Shown one piece after another: positions 1 through 6,321 of a DNA stretch of 14,603 nucleotides. A program made the position numbers and the translations under genes. How positions within the stretch are numbered: the stretch's first letter is position 1; each line of letters opens with the position of its first letter. The notes under the pieces are model-generated. The model was not told where the DNA came from. It was given only the letters and a program-made list of their open reading frames with translations, and made no database searches. Location: NCBI GenBank assembly GCA_023436075.1, contig JAEZKS010000047.1, positions 1-14,603 on the forward strand. Direction: 5' to 3'. Source of the DNA: Methanobacteriota archaeon (GTDB taxonomy: Archaea; Halobacteriota; Methanocellia; Methanocellales; Methanocellaceae).

Positions 1-53
1 ACGGGCGCGAGGTCGTCGGCGGTCGAGTCGGCAGTTATAGTGATCCGGTCCAT
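1..53 (-). CDS. 5' end of an unidentified gene (partial)
   Basis: An ATG at 53-51 opens a frame that stays open to the window edge and reads MDRITITADSTADDLAPV. A GAG-containing, weak ribosome-binding-like stretch lies just before it. The gene starts 27 nt after the DUF2111 stop on the same strand, so the two are probably co-transcribed. Eighteen residues are too few to assign a family. In methanogens DUF2111 genes often sit among conserved genes of unknown function, which makes a real gene plausible. Confidence 0.45.
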   Translation of the reverse strand, partial: MDRITITADSTADDLAP

Positions 54-67
54 GATGATCTCTATGT

Positions 68-92
68 CCCGCAAAGCCAATTATTTTGCGGG
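68..92 (-). terminator. Perfect 8-bp hairpin over the DUF2111 stop codon
   Basis: CCCGCAAA (68-75) pairs perfectly with TTTGCGGG (85-92) around a 9-nt loop that contains most of the TAA stop (81-83, read on the minus strand). No T-run follows on the minus strand, so this is not a classical terminator. It may attenuate or process the transcript between the DUF2111 gene and the next gene, which starts at 53. Confidence 0.35.
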
Positions 93-476
93 CCGCCGGC
101 TTTTCCTACACTGGCGGGATAGACTGCTGCTGATCTCGGCGAACTCCTGCAGGCTGAGCATGCCTGCAGTATCGATCACGCCGATGGCGGCGACTGGGTA
201 GCCGCCAGTATCGTAGATAGCAGAGACGTACATGGGTATGCCAGTGTAGTCCCCGTCGGCTACGGTCTTTTTCACCGGCTCTCCTGAGAAGACGCTGTCG
301 AGAGCGGCACCCTCGTAGTATTCCCGCTCCACGGTGCCATCAGCGACGATGACACCAGGCTGGTCGCGAGATTTGACAGCCACCGGCATCTTTCCGACAA
401 TATTATGGACTGACATGGCTATGTCGGTCAGGTGAACCGGGTCAGTTCCGGGCGCTATCACGATGGGCTTCATCAT
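81..476 (-). CDS. DUF2111 family protein
   Basis: This 131-residue protein resembles the DUF2111 family, which I know mainly from methanogenic archaea and which has no assigned biochemical role. Features that fit are the N-terminal HNIVGK region, SRDQPGVIVADGTV, a central YTGIPMYVSAIYD strand pair and the C-terminal GYPVAAIGVIDTAGML segment, which looks like a PAS/GAF-like alpha-beta fold. There is no signal peptide or membrane segment. The start is one of two adjacent ATGs (476 or 473). A longer frame exists upstream, but its extra 44 residues are arginine-rich, low quality and lie upstream of the TATA-like AATAAATAAG at about 496-506. That box, about 24 nt before the ATG, fits a nearly leaderless mRNA. 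The gene is divergent from marC and codirectional with the partial gene at 1-53. Confidence 0.75.
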   Translation of the reverse strand: MMKPIVIAPGTDPVHLTDIAMSVHNIVGKMPVAVKSRDQPGVIVADGTVEREYYEGAALDSVFSGEPVKKTVADGDYTGIPMYVSAIYDTGGYPVAAIGVIDTAGMLSLQEFAEISSSLSRQCRKSRRPAK

Positions 477-490
477 CCACTCTCGGGAAA

Positions 491-506
491 AAATCTTATT
501 TATTCT
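491..506 (-). promoter_or_regulatory. Probable TATA box for the DUF2111 gene
   Basis: The minus-strand sequence AATAAATAAG lies about 24 nt before the ATG pair at 476/473. This is the usual archaeal TATA-to-start-site distance and suggests a leaderless or very short-leader transcript. It is called by position and composition only. Confidence 0.4.
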
Positions 507-630
507 TTGCCGGCCGATCGGCCGGGACAACGGAAACGCGCCCCCGAAGATACGCGGCGATCTCCCTGACCGCTGCCGCTTTTGACAGCATCGTGCCGGT
601 GCATTCACTCGACGTCGGCGAGCTCAACAA

Positions 631-640
631 GTTTTAATAG
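631..640 (+). promoter_or_regulatory. Probable TATA box for marC
   Basis: GTTTTAATAG is centred about 27 nt before the ATG at 663, and no ribosome-binding sequence precedes that ATG. This is the pattern of an archaeal leaderless mRNA, and it is the main reason for rejecting the in-frame upstream start at 582. Confidence 0.45.
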
Positions 641-662
641 AATCAGCGCCATCCGCATTTCG

Positions 663-1343
663 ATGGCGTTTGACGTAGCCTTCGATTATACGCTGTTCGT
701 CCAGGCACTCGTAGGCATCTTTGTCATCGTCAACCCGTTCGGCAACGTGCCGCTGTTCATATCGCTGACGGCGAAAATGGATTCGGTGGAGCGACGGGCT
801 GCGATCATCAAGTCGATGGTCATTGCCACGGCGATATTGCTCGTTTTTGCCCTGATCGGCCAGACGCTGTTTGGACTGCTCCACGTGACCCTGAGTTCAC
901 TGCGCATCGCAGGCGGACTGTTGCTGCTGGCTATCGCCTTCGACATGTTGATGGGCCGCAGCCCCGCGTCCAAGATCGACCCGGACGAGGAGAGAGAAGC
1001 GGTCGCAATCACGCCCATGGCAACGCCCCTGCTCGCCGGGCCTGGCGCCATCAGCACTGCCATGATCCTGATGAACGAAGCCCACATAGCCGCGCTTCAG
1101 GACGGGTTGAGCAGTATACAGGAGACGGAGCTCAAGCTCTGGATCCTCGTGGCGATCCTGATCGCCATGGCTGCGGCGTTCGTCGTCCTGATCAACTCGG
1201 AATGGATGTACAGGCTCATCAAAAAGGACGGCTCGCGCGTCCTGACCAAGATCATGGGTATTATTCTCGCTACCATCGCCATAGAGATGGTAGTCAGCGG
1301 TCTCCACCAGGCATTCCCGATACTTGCCGGCGTGGGCTTCTGA
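663..1343 (+). CDS. MarC family integral membrane protein
   Basis: This 226-residue membrane protein belongs to the MarC (UPF0056) family. Its physiological substrate is unsettled; the earlier link to multiple antibiotic resistance in E. coli was not upheld. The family signature NPFGNVPLF is at residues 24-32 and its mirrored half TPLLAGPGAIST at 121-132. About six membrane segments can be read, near 10-34, 48-72, 78-98, 118-137, 158-180 and 196-222. The loop at 100-116 is charged (KIDPDEEREA). Length is normal for the family. The ATG at 663 is chosen because it begins the conserved N-terminal helix and sits about 27 nt after a TATA-like box. The 27 extra codons upstream of it are Ser/Arg-rich and not family-like. 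The gene appears monocistronic. Confidence 0.88.
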   Translation: MAFDVAFDYTLFVQALVGIFVIVNPFGNVPLFISLTAKMDSVERRAAIIKSMVIATAILLVFALIGQTLFGLLHVTLSSLRIAGGLLLLAIAFDMLMGRSPASKIDPDEEREAVAITPMATPLLAGPGAISTAMILMNEAHIAALQDGLSSIQETELKLWILVAILIAMAAAFVVLINSEWMYRLIKKDGSRVLTKIMGIILATIAIEMVVSGLHQAFPILAGVGF

Positions 1344-1542
1344 TCACGTTTATCAGAATCGACATTTTTATGAGCGGCTGGCCATATGATGTCAACGCCT
1401 GCCATAATTTTCATATATATAAAAATTTATAATAACCGGACGACGTTAATTAAATAAACAGCTATACACGATCTTAAGAAAGCATGAGGGGGTAAAGTCA
1501 GATAGACTTAGCATGCATGCGTTCTGGCATCGAAGCGATAGA

Positions 1543-1552
1543 GATTTATATT
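1543..1552 (+). promoter_or_regulatory. Probable TATA box for the response regulator
   Basis: GATTTATATT is centred near 1548, which predicts transcription from about 1574 and a leader of about 25 nt. An AGGAT at 1586-1590 lies 8 nt before the ATG at 1599 and could be the ribosome-binding site. A second, stronger AT-rich box is at 1409-1430. Confidence 0.4.
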
Positions 1553-1598
1553 CCGATGCTGTTCGTAGATTGCCCCTTAGCACGCAGGATAACGATAC

Positions 1599-1991
1599 AT
1601 GAGCACGGGTGAGGGCACCAGGGCCAGTGTTGCGATCGTGGACGACGAGCCGGATTTGCAAAAACTCTATAAGCTGGCCATAGCATCTCGGGGATACCGA
1701 ATTTCATACGTGGCGAGCGATGGGACTGACGCCATTGAAAAGCAGCAGTCCGCCACCAATAAGCCATGCATTATCGTTATGGACCACCGTATGCCAATGA
1801 AGAACGGCGTCGAGACTACGAAGGAGATCCTGAAAGGGTTCCCAGATACAAAGATCATCTTCGTATCTGCGGACGAGGCAATCGAAAAGGACGCAATGGC
1901 AGCAGGTGCCACTCGTTTTCTGAAAAAGCCCATATCACTGCGTGATCTGTTGAAAAACATCGACGATGAGGCCGCGAACTGCGAGCATTAA
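1599..1991 (+). CDS. Single-domain response regulator (CheY-like receiver)
   Basis: The 130 residues form one receiver domain and nothing else. The acidic pair is D15-D16 (VDDE), the phospho-acceptor is D62 (VMDHRMP), the switch Ser is S90 (IIFVSAD) and the conserved Lys is K110 (FLKKP). The protein should therefore accept a phosphoryl group from a histidine kinase and act by protein-protein contact, since no DNA-binding or enzymatic output domain follows. Methanogens have many such orphan regulators. The only kinase in the window is over 11 kb away, with no sign of a direct pairing. The ATG follows an AGGAT at 1586-1590. The gene converges with ilvD, and its stop codon touches the hairpin at 1991-2068. 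Confidence 0.92.
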   Translation: MSTGEGTRASVAIVDDEPDLQKLYKLAIASRGYRISYVASDGTDAIEKQQSATNKPCIIVMDHRMPMKNGVETTKEILKGFPDTKIIFVSADEAIEKDAMAAGATRFLKKPISLRDLLKNIDDEAANCEH

Positions 1992-2068
1992 GGGCACGAC
2001 GGACACCATGTAGTCCGGTTAAGGGTTCTTTGAAAGGACTTCGTTGTGTCCATTGTGCCCGTCGTGCC
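1991..2068. repeat. Long imperfect hairpin with arms made of 9-bp repeats
   Basis: The arms are 1991-2016 and 2036-2068. On the plus strand the left arm holds GGCACGACG (1993-2001) and GACACCATG (2002-2010). On the minus strand the right arm holds GGCACGACG (2060-2068), GGCACAATG (2051-2059) and GACACAACG (2042-2050). All five fit GRCACNAYG in exact 9-bp register. The inner AGTCC/GGACT also pair. The element fills the 84-bp gap between the convergent response regulator and ilvD genes, so it probably acts as a bidirectional transcript end or 3' stabiliser. Confidence 0.7.
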
Positions 2069-2075
2069 TATCGCG

Positions 2076-3719
2076 TTACCGGATCAGCGCGCCGGTAGAT
2101 GCCGATGTGACATTCCTCGCATACCGTGCCAGGTAGCCGTTGAGCTGCTTTCTCTTAGGCGCGAACGTCTTTTTCCTGGATTCGATCTCCGCGTCTGACA
2201 GCCGGACATCGATCCGCTTGCCAGGGATGTCGACGTCGATCGCGTCGCCGTCCCGCAGCAGCCCTATCGGGCCGCCATCGACCGCTTCGGGCGATATGTG
2301 GCCGATGCAGGGGCCGCGGGTGCCACCCGAGAACCGTCCGTCAGTGATCAATGCGACTGATTCGCTCAGCCCCATGCCTGCAATGGCTGAGGTCGGGCCG
2401 AGCATCTCTGGCATGCCCGGTCCGCCCCGGGGCCCGCAGTAGCGGATGACCACGACGTTGCCTGGGCCGATGCCGCCGCCCAGGATAGACTTGATCGCGT
2501 CGTCCTCCGAGTCGAACACCTTCGCCACGCCGGAATACTTCAGCATTTTCTCCGTGACCGCTCCGCTCTTGACTACGGCGCCCTCCGGGGCCAGGTTTCC
2601 GTACAGGATGGATATGCCGCCGGTCTTATGAACAGGGTTGTCTGCAGGCCGGATGACCTCCTGGTTCAGGACTTTTGCAGCCTGTGCGATCTCCCCGAGA
2701 TTTTTCCCGCTCACTGTGGGCGCATTGTTCAGCCCCTTGATCCGGCTCAGGACAGCGGGAATGCCGCCGGCCTCGTCCAGGTCATTCATGCTGTACGGGC
2801 CGCCGGGGCCCATGTGGCACAGGTGGGGCGTCTTTCCGCTGATGCGGTCGAAGTCGTCCAGCTTGAGCCCGATGTCTCCCTCGGCCGCTATCGCAGTCAG
2901 GTGGAGCACGGTGTTGGTCGAGCCGCCGATGGTCATGTCCAGCCGGATGGCGTTCTCGAACGACGCCCGGCTCACGATGTCCAGAGGCTTGATGTTCTTT
3001 TTGACCAGCTCCACGATGCGTTTCCCGCTGGCATAGGCGATACGTCTCTTCTTCGCATCCACGGCGTGCGCAGTCGCGCATCCCGGCAGCGACAGGCCCA
3101 GCGCCTCGGTCATGCAGGCCATCGTGTTCGCTGTGTACAGGCCCTGGCAGCTCCCGCAGCCCGGACAGCAGGCGTCCTCGATCTGCTTCAGCTCTTCCGG
3201 CGTGATCTTGCCGGCCTGCAGGCCGCCGACGCCTTCGAACGATGTGATCAGCGTGATGTCCCGGTCATTCAGCTTTCCCGGCTTCATGGGTCCGCCGGTG
3301 ACGACGATGCATGGGACGTTCATGCGGAGCGCGGCCATCAGCATGCCGGGGACGATCTTGTCGCAGGTGCCCAGCATGACGATGCCGTCGAACCGGTGTG
3401 CTTCGGTCATGACTTCGACGGAGTCGGCGATGATCTCCCGGGAGGGAAGCGAGTATGCCATGCCTTCGTGGCCCATGGCGATGCCATCGCAAATGCCGAT
3501 GACGCCGAATTCGAACGGGACGCCGCCCGCCTCGCGGATGCCCTGGCGGACGTGTTCGGCGAGGTCCCGCAGGTGCTTGTGGCCCGGTACGATGTCGTTC
3601 CACGCGTTCGCAATCCCGATGAACGGCCGGCCCATGTCCTCATCCGTCACGCCCACCGCTTTGAGCAACGCCCTGTGCGGCGTCCTCTCGACGCCTTTCT
3701 TGACTGAATCACTTCGCAT
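2076..3719 (-). CDS. ilvD: Dihydroxy-acid dehydratase
   Basis: This enzyme dehydrates 2,3-dihydroxy-3-methyl(iso)valerate to the 2-keto acid, the last common step for valine and isoleucine and the source of leucine precursors. The 547 residues match the family length. Visible landmarks are VPGHKHL (44-50), ICDGIAMGHEGM (76-87), the cluster/Mg site GTCDK (C119, K121), ACCPGCGSCQGLYTANTM (C184, C185, C188, C191) and the C-terminal TDGRFSGG active-site serine loop. At the first cluster position there is Gly (VPGH), as I remember in the E. coli 4Fe-4S enzyme, instead of the Cys of the 2Fe-2S type. This is consistent with an oxygen-sensitive enzyme in an anaerobe. The start is the ATG at 3719, with GGGG at 3727-3730 seven nt before it. 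The 90-codon upstream extension has no family similarity and crosses the promoter. No other ilv gene is adjacent. Confidence 0.96.
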   Translation of the reverse strand: MRSDSVKKGVERTPHRALLKAVGVTDEDMGRPFIGIANAWNDIVPGHKHLRDLAEHVRQGIREAGGVPFEFGVIGICDGIAMGHEGMAYSLPSREIIADSVEVMTEAHRFDGIVMLGTCDKIVPGMLMAALRMNVPCIVVTGGPMKPGKLNDRDITLITSFEGVGGLQAGKITPEELKQIEDACCPGCGSCQGLYTANTMACMTEALGLSLPGCATAHAVDAKKRRIAYASGKRIVELVKKNIKPLDIVSRASFENAIRLDMTIGGSTNTVLHLTAIAAEGDIGLKLDDFDRISGKTPHLCHMGPGGPYSMNDLDEAGGIPAVLSRIKGLNNAPTVSGKNLGEIAQAAKVLNQEVIRPADNPVHKTGGISILYGNLAPEGAVVKSGAVTEKMLKYSGVAKVFDSEDDAIKSILGGGIGPGNVVVIRYCGPRGGPGMPEMLGPTSAIAGMGLSESVALITDGRFSGGTRGPCIGHISPEAVDGGPIGLLRDGDAIDVDIPGKRIDVRLSDAEIESRKKTFAPKRKQLNGYLARYARNVTSASTGALIR

Positions 3720-3786
3720 GAAGATGCCCCTTACGATATAAATAGCACGACCGGGTTCTTTTAATTGTATTGCCGCATATGTCCGG

Positions 3787-3808
3787 CTGGCAATATATAT
3801 TTTGCCAG
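3787..3808 (-). promoter_or_regulatory. Palindrome enclosing the probable ilvD TATA box
   Basis: CTGGCAA (3787-3793) and TTGCCAG (3802-3808) are perfect 7-bp inverted arms around an 8-bp all-AT core. The minus-strand AAAATATATA here is the best TATA box upstream of ilvD. It would give a start near 3771 and a leader of about 50 nt carrying the GGGG ribosome-binding site. A second AT box at 3735-3743 lies only about 20 nt from the ATG, too close for a start site upstream of it. A dimeric repressor bound here would block TBP. The regulator is unknown. Confidence 0.5.
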
Positions 3809-3926
3809 AGGAGGGATAACGATTTATTCTAATACAATCAAGTATATTCTTGCGTGGCGAGCGCGAGGCTAGAAAGTGATCGTACCAAACAACAATAACC
3901 GGAATCCCCCCAGCGGCGGAGCCCTC

Positions 3927-4130
3927 ATGAAGCGGGTCTTTATCAAGACCATCGATGACGAAGATGATGACGCCGGAAGGGAATATCACGTTTTTTCAGA
4001 AGGTGACCGGGGCAGTCCGAGCCTCCTGAAAAAGTTCAGGCGAAAGGAAGAGGCGGTCAGCTTTGTCCGTGAGACCGCCAAGAAAAATGGCATGAGGTTT
4101 TCCGGTGAAGAGGCGCGGCGGGTCGGCTAG
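3927..4130 (+). CDS. Small hypothetical protein (67 aa)
   Basis: I do not recognise this protein with confidence. It begins MKRVFIKTIDDEDDD, has a central EYHVFSEGDRG strand region and a basic C-terminal helix (KKFRRKEEAVSFVRETAKKNG). That order of a short strand pair followed by an EAVxxVRExAKKNG helix recalls small DUF2188-like proteins, a weak resemblance only. It has no Cys, signal or membrane segment. The ATG at 3927 has a GGAG at 3918-3921, five nt upstream. A GTG at 3876 is an alternative: it would add 17 Asn/Pro-rich residues and sits just after a TATA-like AGTATATTC near 3841-3849. The gene is divergent from ilvD and upstream of moaA, with a T-run between. Confidence 0.6.
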   Translation: MKRVFIKTIDDEDDDAGREYHVFSEGDRGSPSLLKKFRRKEEAVSFVRETAKKNGMRFSGEEARRVG

Positions 4131-4150
4131 ACCTGAACAGCCTCTGCCTC

Positions 4151-4160
4151 TGCTTTTTTG
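4151..4160 (+). terminator. T-rich terminator after the small hypothetical gene
   Basis: TGCTTTTTTG lies about 20 nt after the stop of the 67-aa gene and before the moaA promoter. Archaeal RNA polymerase terminates on short T-runs without needing a stem, so this is a credible transcript end. Confidence 0.45.
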
Positions 4161-4170
4161 TAACTACATA

Positions 4171-4182
4171 AAGTTAATATTC
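4171..4182 (+). promoter_or_regulatory. Probable TATA box for moaA
   Basis: AAGTTAATATTC is centred about 28 nt before the moaA ATG at 4206, and no ribosome-binding sequence precedes that ATG. A leaderless transcript is therefore likely. Confidence 0.4.
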
Positions 4183-4205
4183 TTGTAATATGTTATGGAT
4201 TAACA

Positions 4206-5138
4206 ATGCAGGATTATCTCACGGACTCTTATGGTCGGAAAATATCCAGCCTGAGAGTTTCGATCACGAACCGTTGCAATCTGCGTTGCATTTACTGCCA
4301 TAGCGAGGGTGAGTCAGATAGCGGTAGCGAGATCACCGTCGCCGAGGTGGCGCAGATCGCCCGGGTCGCCGCGAAGCACGGCGTCGACAGGATCAAGTTC
4401 TCCGGAGGAGAGCCGCTGGTCCGGACGGACTTCGAGGACATCCTGCGAGCACTTCCGCCCCTGCGCGACGTTTCGGTGACCACTAACGGGACGCTGCTGG
4501 CGCCGAGGGCTGCAAGCCTCAAGGAGAGCGGGCTGGATCGGGTCAACGTGAGCCTGGATTCGATGAGCCGGGATCGCTTTAATTTCATCACGAAATGTCC
4601 GGACGGCTACTTTGAAAAAGTCCTGGACGGCATTGCCGTGGCGCTCGACGTCGGGCTGACGCCGGTGAAGATCAACATGGTCTACCTCAAGGACATCAAT
4701 GAAGACGAGGTCGAGAAGATGATCGACTTTATCCGGGGCAAGCCGCTGGTGCTCCAGATCATCGAGCTGATGAACTTCAAGGGCGCGTTCGGCTACCACG
4801 CTGACGTGGCCGCCCTCGAGCAAAAGATCAAGGCGAAGGCCGACAAGGCCGTCTGCCGCGAGATGCACAGGAGGACGAAATACTACCTGGGCGGCGCAGA
4901 GGTCGAGATCGTCCGGCCGATCGACAATTCCGAGTTCTGCATGAACTGCAACAGGCTCCGCGTCACGTCGGACTGCAAGCTGAAGCCGTGTCTTCTACGG
5001 AACGATAATCTGGTCAGCGTACGCGGCATGACCGACGAGCAGCTCGAAGAGGCCATGAGACGCACGGTCGCCATCCGCGAGCCGTTCTTCAAGAGCATGA
5101 GCCCGTATGTCCCGGACAAGGTAAAAATGCCGGAATGA
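4206..5138 (+). CDS. moaA: GTP 3',8-cyclase (molybdopterin precursor synthesis)
   Basis: MoaA is a radical SAM enzyme that converts GTP to 3',8-cyclo-7,8-dihydro-GTP, the first step to molybdopterin, which formyl-methanofuran dehydrogenase and other Mo/W enzymes need. The SAM cluster motif C24-x3-C28-x2-C31 (CNLRCIYC) is intact. The C-terminal GTP-binding cluster is C245-x2-C248-x13-C262. The expected arginines are R17 and R250/R252 (NRLR). KFSGGEPL and VSLDS are also typical. At 310 residues it is slightly short. It ends in KVKMPE and lacks the C-terminal Gly-Gly tail that is important in bacterial and human MoaA. The start fits a TATA box about 28 nt upstream. The other moa genes are not adjacent. 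Confidence 0.94.
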   Translation: MQDYLTDSYGRKISSLRVSITNRCNLRCIYCHSEGESDSGSEITVAEVAQIARVAAKHGVDRIKFSGGEPLVRTDFEDILRALPPLRDVSVTTNGTLLAPRAASLKESGLDRVNVSLDSMSRDRFNFITKCPDGYFEKVLDGIAVALDVGLTPVKINMVYLKDINEDEVEKMIDFIRGKPLVLQIIELMNFKGAFGYHADVAALEQKIKAKADKAVCREMHRRTKYYLGGAEVEIVRPIDNSEFCMNCNRLRVTSDCKLKPCLLRNDNLVSVRGMTDEQLEEAMRRTVAIREPFFKSMSPYVPDKVKMPE

Positions 5139-5173
5139 ACTCTGGCAAAATACGATTCAGTGATTGCGCGAGA

Positions 5174-5184
5174 GCTTTTATATG
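5174..5184 (+). promoter_or_regulatory. Probable TATA box for the 5207 gene
   Basis: GCTTTTATATG is centred about 27 nt before the ATG at 5207. There is no ribosome-binding sequence, so a leaderless transcript is expected. The 68-bp gap after moaA thus holds its own promoter, which argues that this gene is not simply part of a moaA operon. Confidence 0.5.
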
Positions 5185-5206
5185 GCCGCGCCTCGAATTA
5201 TAAACG

Positions 5207-6196
5207 ATGAGCTACGACCTGTATTTCTATAGGAAGGCTGGCGAGAGCCCGGCGAAAAAGGGCCTGTTCGGCGCATTGCTTGGCTCAGGAGCGCGTAAAT
5301 CATCGATGCTAGACGAGAACGGGCTTCGATCGTTCCTGACTTCGTACGGGCATTTTTCCAGCATTGATAAGACAGATAAAGGGTTCGAGGCGACCTATTT
5401 TAATTCAGATACCGGCGCATCGGCATTCTTTTCCTTCGACCGCGGAGAGACAGACCAGAGATGCGACTATCCCGGCTTCACTTACACCGGCCTGAGCCTC
5501 AACATTAACTATTTCCGGCCGTTCTTTTACGGGTACGAGGCGGCGCTGGCAACTGAAGCCATCTGCAAGAAGTTCGACCTGTACACCGCAGATCCCCAAA
5601 GCAGTGACGAGGCGCCGAAAATGCGTACCGTCGACGAGGTATTCACTGCCTGGGACGCGAGCAACACGAAAAGTGTGCGCGGCCAGATCGAGCGGCTCAG
5701 AAAAGAGGGTAAAGAAAACCAGGAGATCAGCCCGGACATCTGGGCACGGATGTCCCGGCCGATGTCAGAGGCATGGTGGAGCTACCGTTATCACCACGAT
5801 CAGATACTCAAGTACGTCGATGATAACAACATTGACGCATTCGTCCCGACTTTCATATTCGTGTTCAAGCGCATTCGAGACAACCGGCTTGTCACGTGCA
5901 TCCCGATCGCTGACGGCGTCGGATACGTGCTGCCGCGGTGCGATCATTTCGGGATGGATTCCGGCGACGGGAAGGTGATCGTTGAGTCAGAAGCTCTGCT
6001 CGGCGAGATCGGGAATGTTTTAAAGTCCTTGCCAGTGCCCGGAATGGACCTCATATACTTCACCCACGAGGACGCGAAGAGCATCGGCAGCACCTTGCGC
6101 GGCCTGAAAGCTGAAAAAGAGGAAGAAAACTACAGGATGGTGCCGATCTACCAGAATAGCGCGTTCGTTCCCGGGCCTTTTATCGATATCGATTAG
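5207..6196 (+). CDS. Hypothetical protein (329 aa), starts MSYDLYFYR
   Basis: I cannot name a function. The N-terminus MSYDLYFYRK resembles a loose set of soluble bacterial and archaeal hypothetical proteins that begin MSYDLxF, some of which I recall near toxin-immunity or contingency loci. That is a memory of form, not of function. The rest is aromatic-rich and soluble: FFSFDRGETDQRCDYPGF (about 76-93), a charged helix near 145-165 (RGQIERLRKEGKENQE), a Trp/Tyr/His patch EAWWSYRYHHD (about 188-198), and C-terminal strands ending in PGPFIDID. It has few Cys, no signal peptide, no membrane helix and no evident nucleotide or metal motif. A SUKH- or similar immunity-type fold is possible but unsupported. 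Codon use resembles its neighbours. The start is supported by a TATA box about 27 nt upstream. Confidence 0.85.
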   Translation: MSYDLYFYRKAGESPAKKGLFGALLGSGARKSSMLDENGLRSFLTSYGHFSSIDKTDKGFEATYFNSDTGASAFFSFDRGETDQRCDYPGFTYTGLSLNINYFRPFFYGYEAALATEAICKKFDLYTADPQSSDEAPKMRTVDEVFTAWDASNTKSVRGQIERLRKEGKENQEISPDIWARMSRPMSEAWWSYRYHHDQILKYVDDNNIDAFVPTFIFVFKRIRDNRLVTCIPIADGVGYVLPRCDHFGMDSGDGKVIVESEALLGEIGNVLKSLPVPGMDLIYFTHEDAKSIGSTLRGLKAEKEEENYRMVPIYQNSAFVPGPFIDID

Positions 6197-6261
6197 ATCC
6201 CGCATCGTATGCTATGTCTGGCCGAGATTTTATCGAGGAACGGGCGAACGCGCAAATTTCA

Positions 6262-6273
6262 ACCTATAAAACT
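6262..6273 (+). promoter_or_regulatory. Probable TATA box for the Nif3-SWIM-NifX operon
   Basis: ACCTATAAAACT precedes the ATG at 6322 by about 54 nt, predicting a leader of about 25-30 nt. A weak GGTG at 6314-6317 could serve as ribosome-binding site. The three genes downstream overlap by 4 nt each and have no other promoter-like site between them. Confidence 0.45.
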
Positions 6274-6321
6274 ATTTTAACCTTTACGACCTATGTTCCT
6301 TAATTGCAAAAGCGGTGTACT

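Noticed and set aside
2628..3707. A 359-codon open frame on the plus strand across ilvD
   Set aside because: It is antisense to a full-length, clearly conserved ilvD. Its product is rich in Asp, His, Arg, Val and Ala with no family features, as expected for the opposite strand of a high-G+C gene.
3720..3989. N-terminal extension of ilvD by 90 codons
   Set aside because: The extra residues are not family-like, and the region contains the palindrome/TATA promoter and the start of the divergent small gene.
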